A DNA stretch of 8,289 bases from Opitutia bacterium. Lineage in GTDB: Bacteria > Verrucomicrobiota > Verrucomicrobiia > Opitutales > UBA953. The stretch covers positions 1 through 8,289 of the forward strand of contig CANCLV010000042.1 of assembly GCA_947378905.1 (NCBI GenBank). The letters run 5' to 3'. The position numbers and the translations under genes are program-made. The notes beneath the pieces are model-generated. The model did not search any database. It worked only from the letters and a program-made list of their open reading frames with translations, and was not told the origin of the DNA. Shown here one piece after another: positions 1 to 4,922 of the stretch (positions are counted from its first letter, which is position 1; each line of letters starts with the position of its first letter).

Positions 1-82
1 GCGACAGATCGATGTGTAGCTTCGCGGGAGTGGACACACCTTATGGGCCTTTGGATGAAGGACTGCGGAATACTATCCAAAT
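1..82. other. Unassigned left edge, possibly the 3' end of a plus-strand gene
   Basis: No gene can be identified. Plus frame 1 is open from the edge to a TAA at 82-84 (27 codons, ending in GILSK), placed exactly before the hairpin at 83-112 as expected for the tail of a convergent plus-strand gene. Frame 3 is also open, to a TAG at 114-116, so the assignment is weak. An inverted repeat TTTGGAT (50-56) / ATCCAAA (75-81) could form a 7-bp stem with an 18-nt loop, so the tail of a structured RNA is an alternative. I see no tRNA, tmRNA or RNase P signature. The fragment is too short to name. Confidence 0.25.
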
Positions 83-112
83 AAAAAAGGCCGCTCATCG
101 AGCGGCCTTTTT
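83..112. terminator. Bidirectional intrinsic terminator
   Basis: Perfect 7-bp GC-rich stem GGCCGCT (89-95) / AGCGGCC (101-107) with loop CATCG. It is flanked by six A (83-88) and five T (108-112), so it gives a U-tract on both strands. It lies 18 bp past the stop of the outer-membrane protein gene on the minus strand and would also stop any plus-strand transcript entering from the left edge. Its stem and TTTTTGT tail closely resemble the terminator after rpsR at 4834-4857. Confidence 0.88.
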
Positions 113-130
113 GTAGAGCGATTAAACTTT

Positions 131-700
131 TTAGAAGCGGTAACGAAGACCAGCAATCGCTTCCCAGTTCTGGATATTACTCTTATTTGAACCATCAAAG
201 TTCTTTAAGCCAATGTAATGGGTGTCGCGTGCTGTCAGTGTGAAGTCGAGTTTGTTGTTAATCGCGAAACGTACGCCGGCAAAAGCTGAGGCAGTGAATA
301 AGCCTTTGCTGGTGGTGACAGGGATGCCGTCCGTATCGTAAAGATTGGACAACCATGCATAACCTAAGCCAATTCCAACGAAGGGACTGATGCCGCCACG
401 TGGGTTAATGTCGTAGGTTAAATCTAAAGAGGCATTTAGAACACCAAGATTAGTAGAGCCGACAAGACCGGTTACTGCGTCTGTAGCGAGGTGTTTGTAG
501 TTTACGTTTAAACCTAATTCAACGCTGCGACTGATGTTTCCTGCAACGGTGATACCGGTGAGTGTTCCTGCGTTGTATTTCACACCCGTGTCGTAGTTAT
601 TTCCGACTGGGTTATTTTTTCCGAATTGGAATTCAATCGTTGCGGCTTGTGAAGCAGCAGCGGCCAATGGAAGGAGGGCGAGGGTACGTAATAATTTCAT
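131..700 (-). CDS. Small outer-membrane beta-barrel protein
   Basis: This 189-aa protein is probably an eight-stranded outer-membrane beta-barrel of the OmpW / OMP_b-brl type. Residues 1-19 form a signal peptide (MKLLR, then a Leu/Ala-rich core, cleavage probably after SQA19). The rest alternates short polar and aromatic or hydrophobic stretches typical of amphipathic strands, with a GISPFVGIGLGYAW segment near 103-116 that is common in such barrels. The chain ends in YRF, and a terminal Phe is the usual BAM recognition signal. The ATG at 700 is chosen because it begins the signal peptide; no Shine-Dalgarno precedes it, only an A-rich TTAAAAA about 7 nt upstream. It lies 70 bp downstream of the cyclophilin gene on the same strand and ends at a strong terminator, so it may be co-transcribed or use its own promoter (756-784). 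Ligand and function are unknown. Confidence 0.85.
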   Translation of the reverse strand: MKLLRTLALLPLAAAASQAATIEFQFGKNNPVGNNYDTGVKYNAGTLTGITVAGNISRSVELGLNVNYKHLATDAVTGLVGSTNLGVLNASLDLTYDINPRGGISPFVGIGLGYAWLSNLYDTDGIPVTTSKGLFTASAFAGVRFAINNKLDFTLTARDTHYIGLKNFDGSNKSNIQNWEAIAGLRYRF

Positions 701-750
701 GGGGAAGTTTTTAACCTATGAGGAGGGGAGACTCTGTAAAGGCAGAAGGT

Positions 751-767
751 TTATAATCTTATTATAA
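751..767. repeat. Perfect AT-only inverted repeat
   Basis: TTATAAT (751-757) and ATTATAA (761-767) are perfect inverted copies separated by CTT. The repeat lies in the 70-bp gap between the cyclophilin and outer-membrane protein genes and overlaps the proposed -10 element (756-761). It could be an operator or a chance AT palindrome. It has no GC stem and no adjacent U-tract, so it is unlikely to be a terminator. Confidence 0.45.
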
Positions 768-784
768 GGGTTATTTTGACTCAA
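756..784 (-). promoter_or_regulatory. Candidate promoter of the outer-membrane protein gene
   Basis: Read on the minus strand, TTGAGT (779-784) and TAAGAT (756-761) are spaced 17 bp apart; each matches the sigma-70 consensus at 4 of 6 positions. Transcription would start near 749, giving a leader of about 50 nt. The -35 lies within the last codons of the cyclophilin gene. A perfect TATAAT also occurs here on the minus strand but has no well-spaced -35. This rests on sequence pattern only. Confidence 0.3.
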
Positions 785-1373
785 TTAACTCAACCCCAGT
801 GATTTCCACGCGCTCAGTAGGGCTGGAGCGTTCTGGTCCAGTACATGGGATGGAGGCAATTTTATCTAAAACATCCTCACCTTTGACGAGTTTTCCAAAA
901 GCAGTGTATTTATTATTTAAGAACGAGGCATCACCATGGCAGATGAAAAACTGACTTCCAGCGCTGTCCACGTCTTGAGATCTCGCCATCGAGAGAACGC
1001 CTTTTTGGTGTGAGCGGTTATTGAACTCCGCTTTGATTTGATATCCTGGTCCGCCTGTTCCCGGCATACCGCTGGCACCTTTTTTAGACTTAGGGCAACC
1101 GCCTTGGATCATGAAGCCTTTGATGATTCGGTGAAATGCCGTGCCATTATAAAATCCTTCTCGTGAGAGTTTCAAAAAATTGGCGACGGTCTTCGGGGCA
1201 ACGTCGGGCCAAAATTCAAAAGTCATATCACCTGAGGTGGTGTGGACAATGACTTGAGGGGTGGAGGTGTTGGTGGCTTCTTTCATAGGAGTGGAATTAG
1301 AAGAATTGAGAGTTTGGGAAATACAAGGACTAATGCTCAATAGTAAGAGGATTGCTGAAAGTGTAGACTTCAT
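771..1373 (-). CDS. Secreted cyclophilin-type peptidyl-prolyl cis-trans isomerase
   Basis: Cyclophilin that isomerises Xaa-Pro bonds, probably in the periplasm. From the ATG at 1373 the protein has 200 aa. A signal peptide spans about 1-20 (MKST followed by a Leu/Ile-rich core), then a Ser/Thr/Asn-rich linker to about 39, then the cyclophilin domain. Active-site residues are recognisable: FHRII with R82, FMIQGG with F87 and Q90, and SQFFI with Q141 and F143. L152 and Y156 occupy the positions of Trp121 and His126 of human CypA, as usual in bacterial forms. A longer in-frame GTG start at 1448 would add 25 basic residues ahead of the signal peptide and is less likely. An internal ATG (M30) would give a cytoplasmic form. 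There is no Shine-Dalgarno. The gene is divergent from thiS. C17 does not sit in a good lipobox (Pro at -1), so I do not call it a lipoprotein. Confidence 0.92.
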   Translation of the reverse strand: MKSTLSAILLLLSISPCISQTLNSSNSTPMKEATNTSTPQVIVHTTSGDMTFEFWPDVAPKTVANFLKLSREGFYNGTAFHRIIKGFMIQGGCPKSKKGASGMPGTGGPGYQIKAEFNNRSHQKGVLSMARSQDVDSAGSQFFICHGDASFLNNKYTAFGKLVKGEDVLDKIASIPCTGPERSSPTERVEITGVELIESK

Positions 1374-1459
1374 GAAATAAGCCAAACCCGCTAGTCTTTT
1401 TCGGCAATTCAAAAACCTCCGCTTGCCACTTTGGCACTCACCCTTCACAGATAAAAATC
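1374..1459. promoter_or_regulatory. Divergent intergenic region with a small palindrome
   Basis: This 86-bp gap between the cyclophilin gene and thiS must hold both promoters unless transcription enters from elsewhere. It contains a perfect palindrome TGCCA-CTT-TGGCA (1424-1436), a possible operator. GCCAAA (1381-1386) and TTTGGC (1430-1435) form a second inverted pair. For thiS, TTGGCA (1431-1436) could be a -35, but the nearest -10-like A/T stretch (1452-1457) is only 15 bp away, so the promoter is not convincing. The TPP riboswitch signatures (CTGAGA and the conserved GGG/ACC pyrophosphate-sensor elements) are absent. Confidence 0.35.
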
Positions 1460-1660
1460 ATGAAAGTGGTTATCAACGATAAGCCCCAAGAAACATCGGC
1501 TAAAACAGTCGCCGAATTAGCCAAGGAGCTTGGGCTTAGCAATCAATCCGCCATTGCGATTGCGATTGATGAACAAGTAATTTCCAGAAGTTCTTGGGCA
1601 ACATTTGCCTTAACTGAAAATGCGACCGTACTTATTATACGTGCCGCCCAAGGAGGATAA
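1460..1660 (+). CDS. thiS: Sulfur carrier protein ThiS
   Basis: A 66-aa ubiquitin-like sulfur carrier of thiamine thiazole biosynthesis. The C-terminal Gly-Gly is adenylylated by ThiF and converted to a thiocarboxylate, which gives sulfur to ThiG. The sequence shows a beta-grasp pattern starting MKVVINDKP, a central VAELAKELGL helix, a late VLII strand, and the diagnostic AAQGG terminus. Length is typical of ThiS. It is first in a cluster with a TenI-like gene, thiE and thiG, which supports ThiS rather than MoaD. The ATG at 1460 is preceded by A-rich sequence (GATAAAAATC) with no Shine-Dalgarno. The stop is 3 bp before the next start, and the codons for the Gly-Gly tail form the ribosome-binding site of that gene. 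No thiF is present in the window. Confidence 0.93.
   Translation: MKVVINDKPQETSAKTVAELAKELGLSNQSAIAIAIDEQVISRSSWATFALTENATVLIIRAAQGG
1651..1656 (+). promoter_or_regulatory. Shine-Dalgarno inside the Gly-Gly codons of thiS
   Basis: AGGAGG at 1651-1656 lies 7 nt before the ATG at 1664 and is an ideal ribosome-binding site. It overlaps the last sense codons of thiS (CAA GGA GGA TAA). It is the only strong Shine-Dalgarno at a gene start in the window. Confidence 0.8.
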
Positions 1661-1663
1661 TTT

Positions 1664-2341
1664 ATGTTTAAATATATCAAAGAATTATTTGTACCCGAGC
1701 CCGAAGCGGCCGCGCCAAGTAACTTAATCTTATTCACGCCCACGAAGACTGAATGGGATACGAAGACCGTCGTAAAGTTATTCGACGCTGGGCTGGGTAA
1801 ATTGCACGTTCAGCCGATGCGTGAATGGCGGGTGGGTGACTACGAAAAATTTCTCAAAAAAGTCCCCAAGGTTTTCTGGCCGAGAATCGTCTTAGAAGAA
1901 CATCACCAGTTAGTTTTAAATCACCAATTAGGCGGATTCCAAATGTATCACGGTGATCGCGTTCCTGGGCGCTGGCCGAAGTCGGCGTCACTGAGTTGCA
2001 AATGTCACTCCTATGATGAAATGCGCAGTTTGCCGAAATCATTGAACTATGTTTTTCTCAGCCCCATTTTTCCATCCATTTCAAAGCGTGATTATGTGCC
2101 GCAACGCACTACGCGGGAGTTTCAAGTGATTGCTGAACGTTGGCGCTCTGAAGGAGGCTGTCCAGTTTACGGTTTAGGCGGAGTAACGCCTCAAAACGCG
2201 GCCCGCGTGCGCGAAATGGGCCTCGATGGTGTAGCTTTCATTGGATCTGTTTGGGAAACTTCCAATCCAGTTAAGTCGTTTATCGAAATTGAAAATGCGT
2301 GGTACGGAAAATCGGCCCGTAAATTAAAAAGAAAATATTAA
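1664..2341 (+). CDS. TenI/ThiE-family protein, possible thiazole tautomerase
   Basis: A 225-aa member of the thiamine phosphate synthase/TenI (TIM-barrel) superfamily. After an N-terminal extension of about 18 aa come LFTP (23-26), LFDAGLGKLHV (39-49), RIVLEEHH (74-81), SCKCHS (111-116), VFLSPIFPSISK (130-141), GLGGVTPQN (170-178) and GVAFIGSVW (189-197), in the order expected for the family. The closest remembered relatives are Bacteroidota-type 'thiamine phosphate synthases'. Residues that define ThiE are missing: the QLRxK loop reads LHVQP and the Mg-binding Asn-Asp is replaced by EEHH. H115 lies where TenI of Bacillus subtilis carries its catalytic His (SVHS). Together with its place between thiS and thiE, this suggests a thiazole tautomerase acting on the ThiG product; this is inference. 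An inactive paralogue or a divergent synthase are alternatives. The C-terminus is basic (KLKRKY). The start is fixed by an ideal Shine-Dalgarno. Confidence 0.85.
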   Translation: MFKYIKELFVPEPEAAAPSNLILFTPTKTEWDTKTVVKLFDAGLGKLHVQPMREWRVGDYEKFLKKVPKVFWPRIVLEEHHQLVLNHQLGGFQMYHGDRVPGRWPKSASLSCKCHSYDEMRSLPKSLNYVFLSPIFPSISKRDYVPQRTTREFQVIAERWRSEGGCPVYGLGGVTPQNAARVREMGLDGVAFIGSVWETSNPVKSFIEIENAWYGKSARKLKRKY

Positions 2342-2342
2342 G

Positions 2343-2957
2343 TTGGTATATCCGCGGCTCCAGTTCCTCACGCTCGATGCTTCGCCTCACTCTCATCGCG
2401 AGCAGGTGCGCATGGCATTAGAGGGTGGGGTTCAGTGGATTCAACTCCGCGCCAAAAATCTTTCAGAGTTAGAGTGGATTCAGACGGCTCAAGAGGCTGC
2501 CCATCTCTGTAAAGATTTTGGGGCTACTTTAATCATTAACGATTCGCCGATGGTCGCTTACGAGGTTGAAGCCGATGGTGTGCACCTCGGCCCACACGAT
2601 TGTTCGCCTGCGGAAGCCCGTAAAATTCTTGGTGAGTATGCCATCGTCGGTGTTACTTTAAATAATCTTAATCATCTCGAAGTTTTGAAAGCGGCCCGTG
2701 TCGATTATGCTGGAGTGGGTCCCGTTCATTTTACACAGAGCAAAACAAATCTCGCCCCCGTTCATAGCGATGAATCGTTAAAAGACTTAATCAATAAGGC
2801 CGTTGTTCCTTGTTATGCTATTGGTGGGGTCACCGCACAAGATTGGCCTAATTTAAAGACATTGGGGGCTCACGGAATTGCTGTGAGTGGCGCTATTGCA
2901 CTGGCCGACGATCCCATTCAGGCCACACGAGAAATCATTTCCGCCCTTTCTTTGTAA
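2343..2957 (+). CDS. thiE: Thiamine phosphate synthase ThiE
   Basis: A 204-aa enzyme that joins HMP pyrophosphate and thiazole phosphate to give thiamine phosphate and PPi. Hallmarks: QLRAK (34-38) for pyrophosphate binding, IIND (64-67) with the Mg-binding Asn-Asp, ADGVHLG (77-83), GVGPVHFTQSK (124-134) in place of GVGPxFxTxTK, and AIGGVT followed by GIAVSGAI for thiazole-phosphate binding. Length is normal. Small departures are Ser for the Arg of INDR, Pro for the Gln of HLGQ, and GVT for GVS. The start is taken as TTG at 2343, 1 bp after the previous stop, because the conserved RLQFLTLD strand begins at residue 5 and the first internal ATG (residue 24) would remove it. There is no Shine-Dalgarno, so translation probably depends on coupling to the TenI-like gene. 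Confidence 0.92.
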   Translation: MVYPRLQFLTLDASPHSHREQVRMALEGGVQWIQLRAKNLSELEWIQTAQEAAHLCKDFGATLIINDSPMVAYEVEADGVHLGPHDCSPAEARKILGEYAIVGVTLNNLNHLEVLKAARVDYAGVGPVHFTQSKTNLAPVHSDESLKDLINKAVVPCYAIGGVTAQDWPNLKTLGAHGIAVSGAIALADDPIQATREIISALSL

Positions 2958-3012
2958 GGTTTATTCGGGAGGGCTCGACAATTTGCCGAGGACTTAGATT
3001 GTTAAAAGTCGG

Positions 3013-3780
3013 ATGTCTTCACTACGCATAGCCGACCGCACTTTTAATTCACGCCTACTGACAGGTACGGGTAAGTATGCCTCGGCTGAGCAATTACGTG
3101 CCGTGCTCGACGCCTGTGGTTCCGAAATAATTACCGTCGCAATTAAGCGTGTTCAGTTTGGAGTAAAAGATGACGGCATTCTTTCTGCATTAGATTCTAA
3201 GAAGCATTTAATTTTACCCAACACCTCGGGCGTACGTACCGCACAGGAAGCAATCTTCGCCGCTGAACTTACACGTGAAGCTTTGGGCACATCGTGGTTG
3301 AAATTGGAAATTCATCCTGACCCAAAATATTTAATGCCCGATCCAGTGGAAACGCTTGAGGCTTGTCGTCAGTTGGTGAAAAAAGGATTTACGGTTTTAC
3401 CTTACATTCACGCCGATCCCGTTTTAGCAAAAAGATTAGAAGAAGTGGGTGCCGCCGCTGTGATGCCACTCGGTGCGCCGATTGGTTCTAATCGCGGATT
3501 ACTCTCACGTGATTTTCTACGCATCATCATCGAACAGGCACGCGTTCCCGTGATTGTTGATGCGGGACTCGGTGCCCCTTCACATGCCTCGGAGGCTTTA
3601 GAAATGGGTGCAGACGCTGTTCTGGTAAATACCGGTATCGCTTCAGCAAGTAATCCAGTCGCGATGGCTAAAGCATTTAAACTCGCGGTGGAAGCGGGTC
3701 GATTAGCACGTGAGGCTGGACTCGGTTCCGGCTCGGTATCCGCTCAGCCGACTTCTCCTTTAACTGGATTTCTCGACTAA
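3013..3780 (+). CDS. thiG: Thiazole synthase ThiG
   Basis: A 255-aa TIM-barrel enzyme that condenses deoxyxylulose 5-phosphate, dehydroglycine and ThiS-thiocarboxylate sulfur into the thiamine thiazole. K97 in the WLKLEI motif is the expected Schiff-base lysine, with E99 next to it. Also visible are LLTGTGKY (15-22), PNTSGVRTAQEA (69-80), GAPIGSNRG, VIVDAGLGAPSHA and DAVLVNTGIA, all diagnostic of ThiG. Length is typical. VAIKRV (42-47) has Lys where an Arg-Arg pair is common. The ATG at 3013 has no Shine-Dalgarno; TTAAAA lies 5 nt upstream. A 55-bp gap separates it from thiE, the largest gap within the cluster, with no clear promoter or terminator. The cytosolic enzyme works with ThiS, encoded three genes upstream. 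Confidence 0.96.
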   Translation: MSSLRIADRTFNSRLLTGTGKYASAEQLRAVLDACGSEIITVAIKRVQFGVKDDGILSALDSKKHLILPNTSGVRTAQEAIFAAELTREALGTSWLKLEIHPDPKYLMPDPVETLEACRQLVKKGFTVLPYIHADPVLAKRLEEVGAAAVMPLGAPIGSNRGLLSRDFLRIIIEQARVPVIVDAGLGAPSHASEALEMGADAVLVNTGIASASNPVAMAKAFKLAVEAGRLAREAGLGSGSVSAQPTSPLTGFLD

Positions 3781-3784
3781 TTTT

Positions 3785-4543
3785 ATGGCCGCTAAGCCTG
3801 GAAGATTAAGGGCCGATGAGTTGCTTCTTAAATTAGGTTTAGCTCCATCACGTTCCATTGCTCAGGCACTCATCCTTGCCGGTAAAGTACGTTCGGGGCC
3901 TGACGCAGTGGTAAATAAATCGTCACAGTCATTTCCCGAAGAAGCCATACTCACTGTAGATCAACCCCCACGATTTGTTTCGCGCGGTGGAGAAAAATTA
4001 GAAGGAGCCCTTGATTACTTTAAAATCTCCGTTGCAGGATTGCATGGACTTGATGTGGGGGCGTCGACCGGAGGATTCACTGATTGTTTACTGCAACGTG
4101 GTGCAGTGAGTATGACTTGTGTTGATGTCGGTACGGCGCAACTGCACCAGAAATTAAGAACCGATTCACGCATAACTAATTTTGAAAAATGTAATGCCCG
4201 AGAATTACCGACGATGAAATTACCCCTCGAGTTATACGGTATTGTGGTGATGGACCTGTCCTTTATTTCTCTGAATCTTGTTTTACCCGTGGCCTGGCAG
4301 AGGGTCGCCCCCGGTGGATATTTGGTGGCTTTAATAAAGCCTCAGTTTGAAGCTACCAAGGCGGAGGCGAATAAAGGTAAGGGGATTATTAAGGATCCAG
4401 CCATCCATGCCAGGGTAGTGGAGTCACTCACTTCGGCCGCCCAATCCCTTCAATTATCCTCGGTTTTAGGGGTAATTCCCTCGCCAATCGAGGGTGGGGA
4501 GGGGAATCGTGAGTTTCTGATAGCCCTGCAGAAAGGGGCCTAA
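3785..4543 (+). CDS. tlyA: TlyA-family rRNA (cytidine-2'-O)-methyltransferase
   Basis: A 252-aa protein of the TlyA/hemolysin-A family, SAM-dependent 2'-O-methyltransferases of 16S and/or 23S rRNA cytidines. An N-terminal S4 RNA-binding domain (about 7-60: RADELLLKLGLAPSRSIAQ, then a LAGKV turn) is joined by RFVSRGGEKL to an FtsJ-like Rossmann domain. The SAM-binding motif is LDVGASTGGFTDCLL (89-103). The catalytic K-D-K-E tetrad is visible as K71, D157 (VMDLSFISL), K185 (LIKPQFE) and E243 (GNREFL). Length is a little under the usual 260-275 aa. The ATG is 4 bp after the thiG stop, so the gene is probably co-transcribed with the thiamine genes. 'Hemolysin' in older annotation is a misnomer. 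Whether 16S, 23S or both are methylated cannot be told from sequence. Confidence 0.93.
   Translation: MAAKPGRLRADELLLKLGLAPSRSIAQALILAGKVRSGPDAVVNKSSQSFPEEAILTVDQPPRFVSRGGEKLEGALDYFKISVAGLHGLDVGASTGGFTDCLLQRGAVSMTCVDVGTAQLHQKLRTDSRITNFEKCNARELPTMKLPLELYGIVVMDLSFISLNLVLPVAWQRVAPGGYLVALIKPQFEATKAEANKGKGIIKDPAIHARVVESLTSAAQSLQLSSVLGVIPSPIEGGEGNREFLIALQKGA
4469..4504 (+). other. G-run cluster with an embedded hairpin inside tlyA
   Basis: Four G-runs lie at 4469-4472, 4492-4494, 4496-4499 and 4501-4504. The last three are separated by single bases. The long first loop contains a perfect hairpin CCCTCG (4478-4483) / CGAGGG (4489-4494) with loop CCAAT. A G-quadruplex or competing hairpin in the mRNA is possible. 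The protein here is the conserved TlyA segment SPIEGGEGNREF, whose Gly codons explain part of the G-richness. Confidence 0.35.
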
Positions 4544-4560
4544 AATGAGTCCACATAGCC

Positions 4561-4599
4561 CAACCTCTTTTTTGGGGTTGCAGGCAGGGTGTAGACCCT
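4561..4599 (+). other. Two small hairpins between tlyA and rpsR
   Basis: CAACCTC (4561-4567) / GGGGTTG (4574-4580) forms a 7-bp stem with one G-U pair and a TTTTTT loop. AGGGT (4586-4590) / ACCCT (4595-4599) forms a 5-bp stem with a GTAG loop. Neither is followed by a proper U-tract, so both are weak as intrinsic terminators. They may end the thi-tlyA transcript or structure the rpsR leader. No clear sigma-70 promoter for rpsR is seen in the 72-bp gap. Confidence 0.35.
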
Positions 4600-4615
4600 T
4601 ACTTCAAATCCTCCC

Positions 4616-4810
4616 ATGACTACAGAAGGTAAGCTAAAGCGTTCCCGCAATCCTCTCGATTTCGATTTCACCGAACCCGAGGCATTGTCCCGTTACGTCA
4701 CTGAGACAGGTAAAATCCTGCCTCGCAAATTGACCGGCCTCACTGCCCGTCAACAACGTCATATTGCTAAGGCCGTTAAGCGCGCCCGCAATATGATCAC
4801 GATGAAGTAA
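4616..4810 (+). CDS. rpsR: 30S ribosomal protein bS18
   Basis: A 64-aa primary small-subunit protein that pairs with bS6 on the 16S rRNA platform. The conserved core is clear: EALSRYVTETGKILPRKLTG (residues 23-42), then TARQQRHIAKAVKRARNM, matching the usual GKILPRRxTG and basic AIKRAR elements. It is shorter than the usual 75 or so aa because the N-terminal extension with Cys/Arg residues is absent, and it ends in ITMK instead of the common LLPY-type tail; I associate this with Verrucomicrobiota-like S18. The ATG at 4616 lacks a Shine-Dalgarno. It stands alone between tlyA and tsaC rather than with rpsF, ssb or rplI, and is followed 23 bp later by a strong terminator, so it is probably the last gene of its transcript. 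Confidence 0.95.
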   Translation: MTTEGKLKRSRNPLDFDFTEPEALSRYVTETGKILPRKLTGLTARQQRHIAKAVKRARNMITMK

Positions 4811-4833
4811 TCTACTTCTCTTTTTTTAGAATG

Positions 4834-4857
4834 GGCCGCCTTCTGGGCGGCCTTTTT
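4834..4857 (+). terminator. Intrinsic terminator after rpsR
   Basis: Perfect 7-bp stem GGCCGCC (4834-4840) / GGCGGCC (4846-4852) with loop TTCTG, followed by TTTTT (4853-4857) and further T residues. It lies 23 bp after the rpsR stop. A T-rich tract (4821-4827) precedes the stem, with an A-poor break, so it works mainly in the plus direction. It shares GCGGCCTTTTTGT with the terminator at 83-112. Confidence 0.9.
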
Positions 4858-4873
4858 GTTTTACGGACTTGGA

Positions 4874-4902
4874 TTGCGCAACTTATCGTTGGTCATTAGG
4901 TT
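4874..4902 (+). promoter_or_regulatory. Weak candidate promoter for tsaC-prmC
   Basis: TTGCGC (4874-4879) and TAGGTT (4897-4902) are 17 bp apart, just after the rpsR terminator and 20 bp before the tsaC start. The -35 matches consensus at 4 of 6 positions and the -10 at only 3 of 6. A promoter is expected here because the upstream transcript is terminated, but this assignment is tentative. Confidence 0.22.
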
Positions 4903-4922
4903 AGTTCAAACGACTCACTCGC

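Noticed and set aside
1374..1448. N-terminal extension of the cyclophilin from a GTG at 1448
   Set aside because: It would place 25 basic, unconserved residues before a clear signal peptide that begins at the ATG at 1373, and would fill most of the divergent promoter region.
1706..1713. GCGGCCGC (NotI site), which might hint at a cloning junction
   Set aside because: It lies in frame within the Ala-rich N-terminal part of the TenI-like protein, with continuous coding on both sides; a chance occurrence.
2958..3012. Possible internal promoter or attenuator between thiE and thiG
   Set aside because: Only a weak imperfect inverted repeat (TCGACA/TGCCGA) is visible, with no U-tract and no good -35/-10 pair.
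4544..4615. S6:S18-type autoregulatory leader motif before rpsR
   Set aside because: The hairpins lack the CCG-containing bulge that I associate with that motif; without an alignment only generic hairpins can be claimed.
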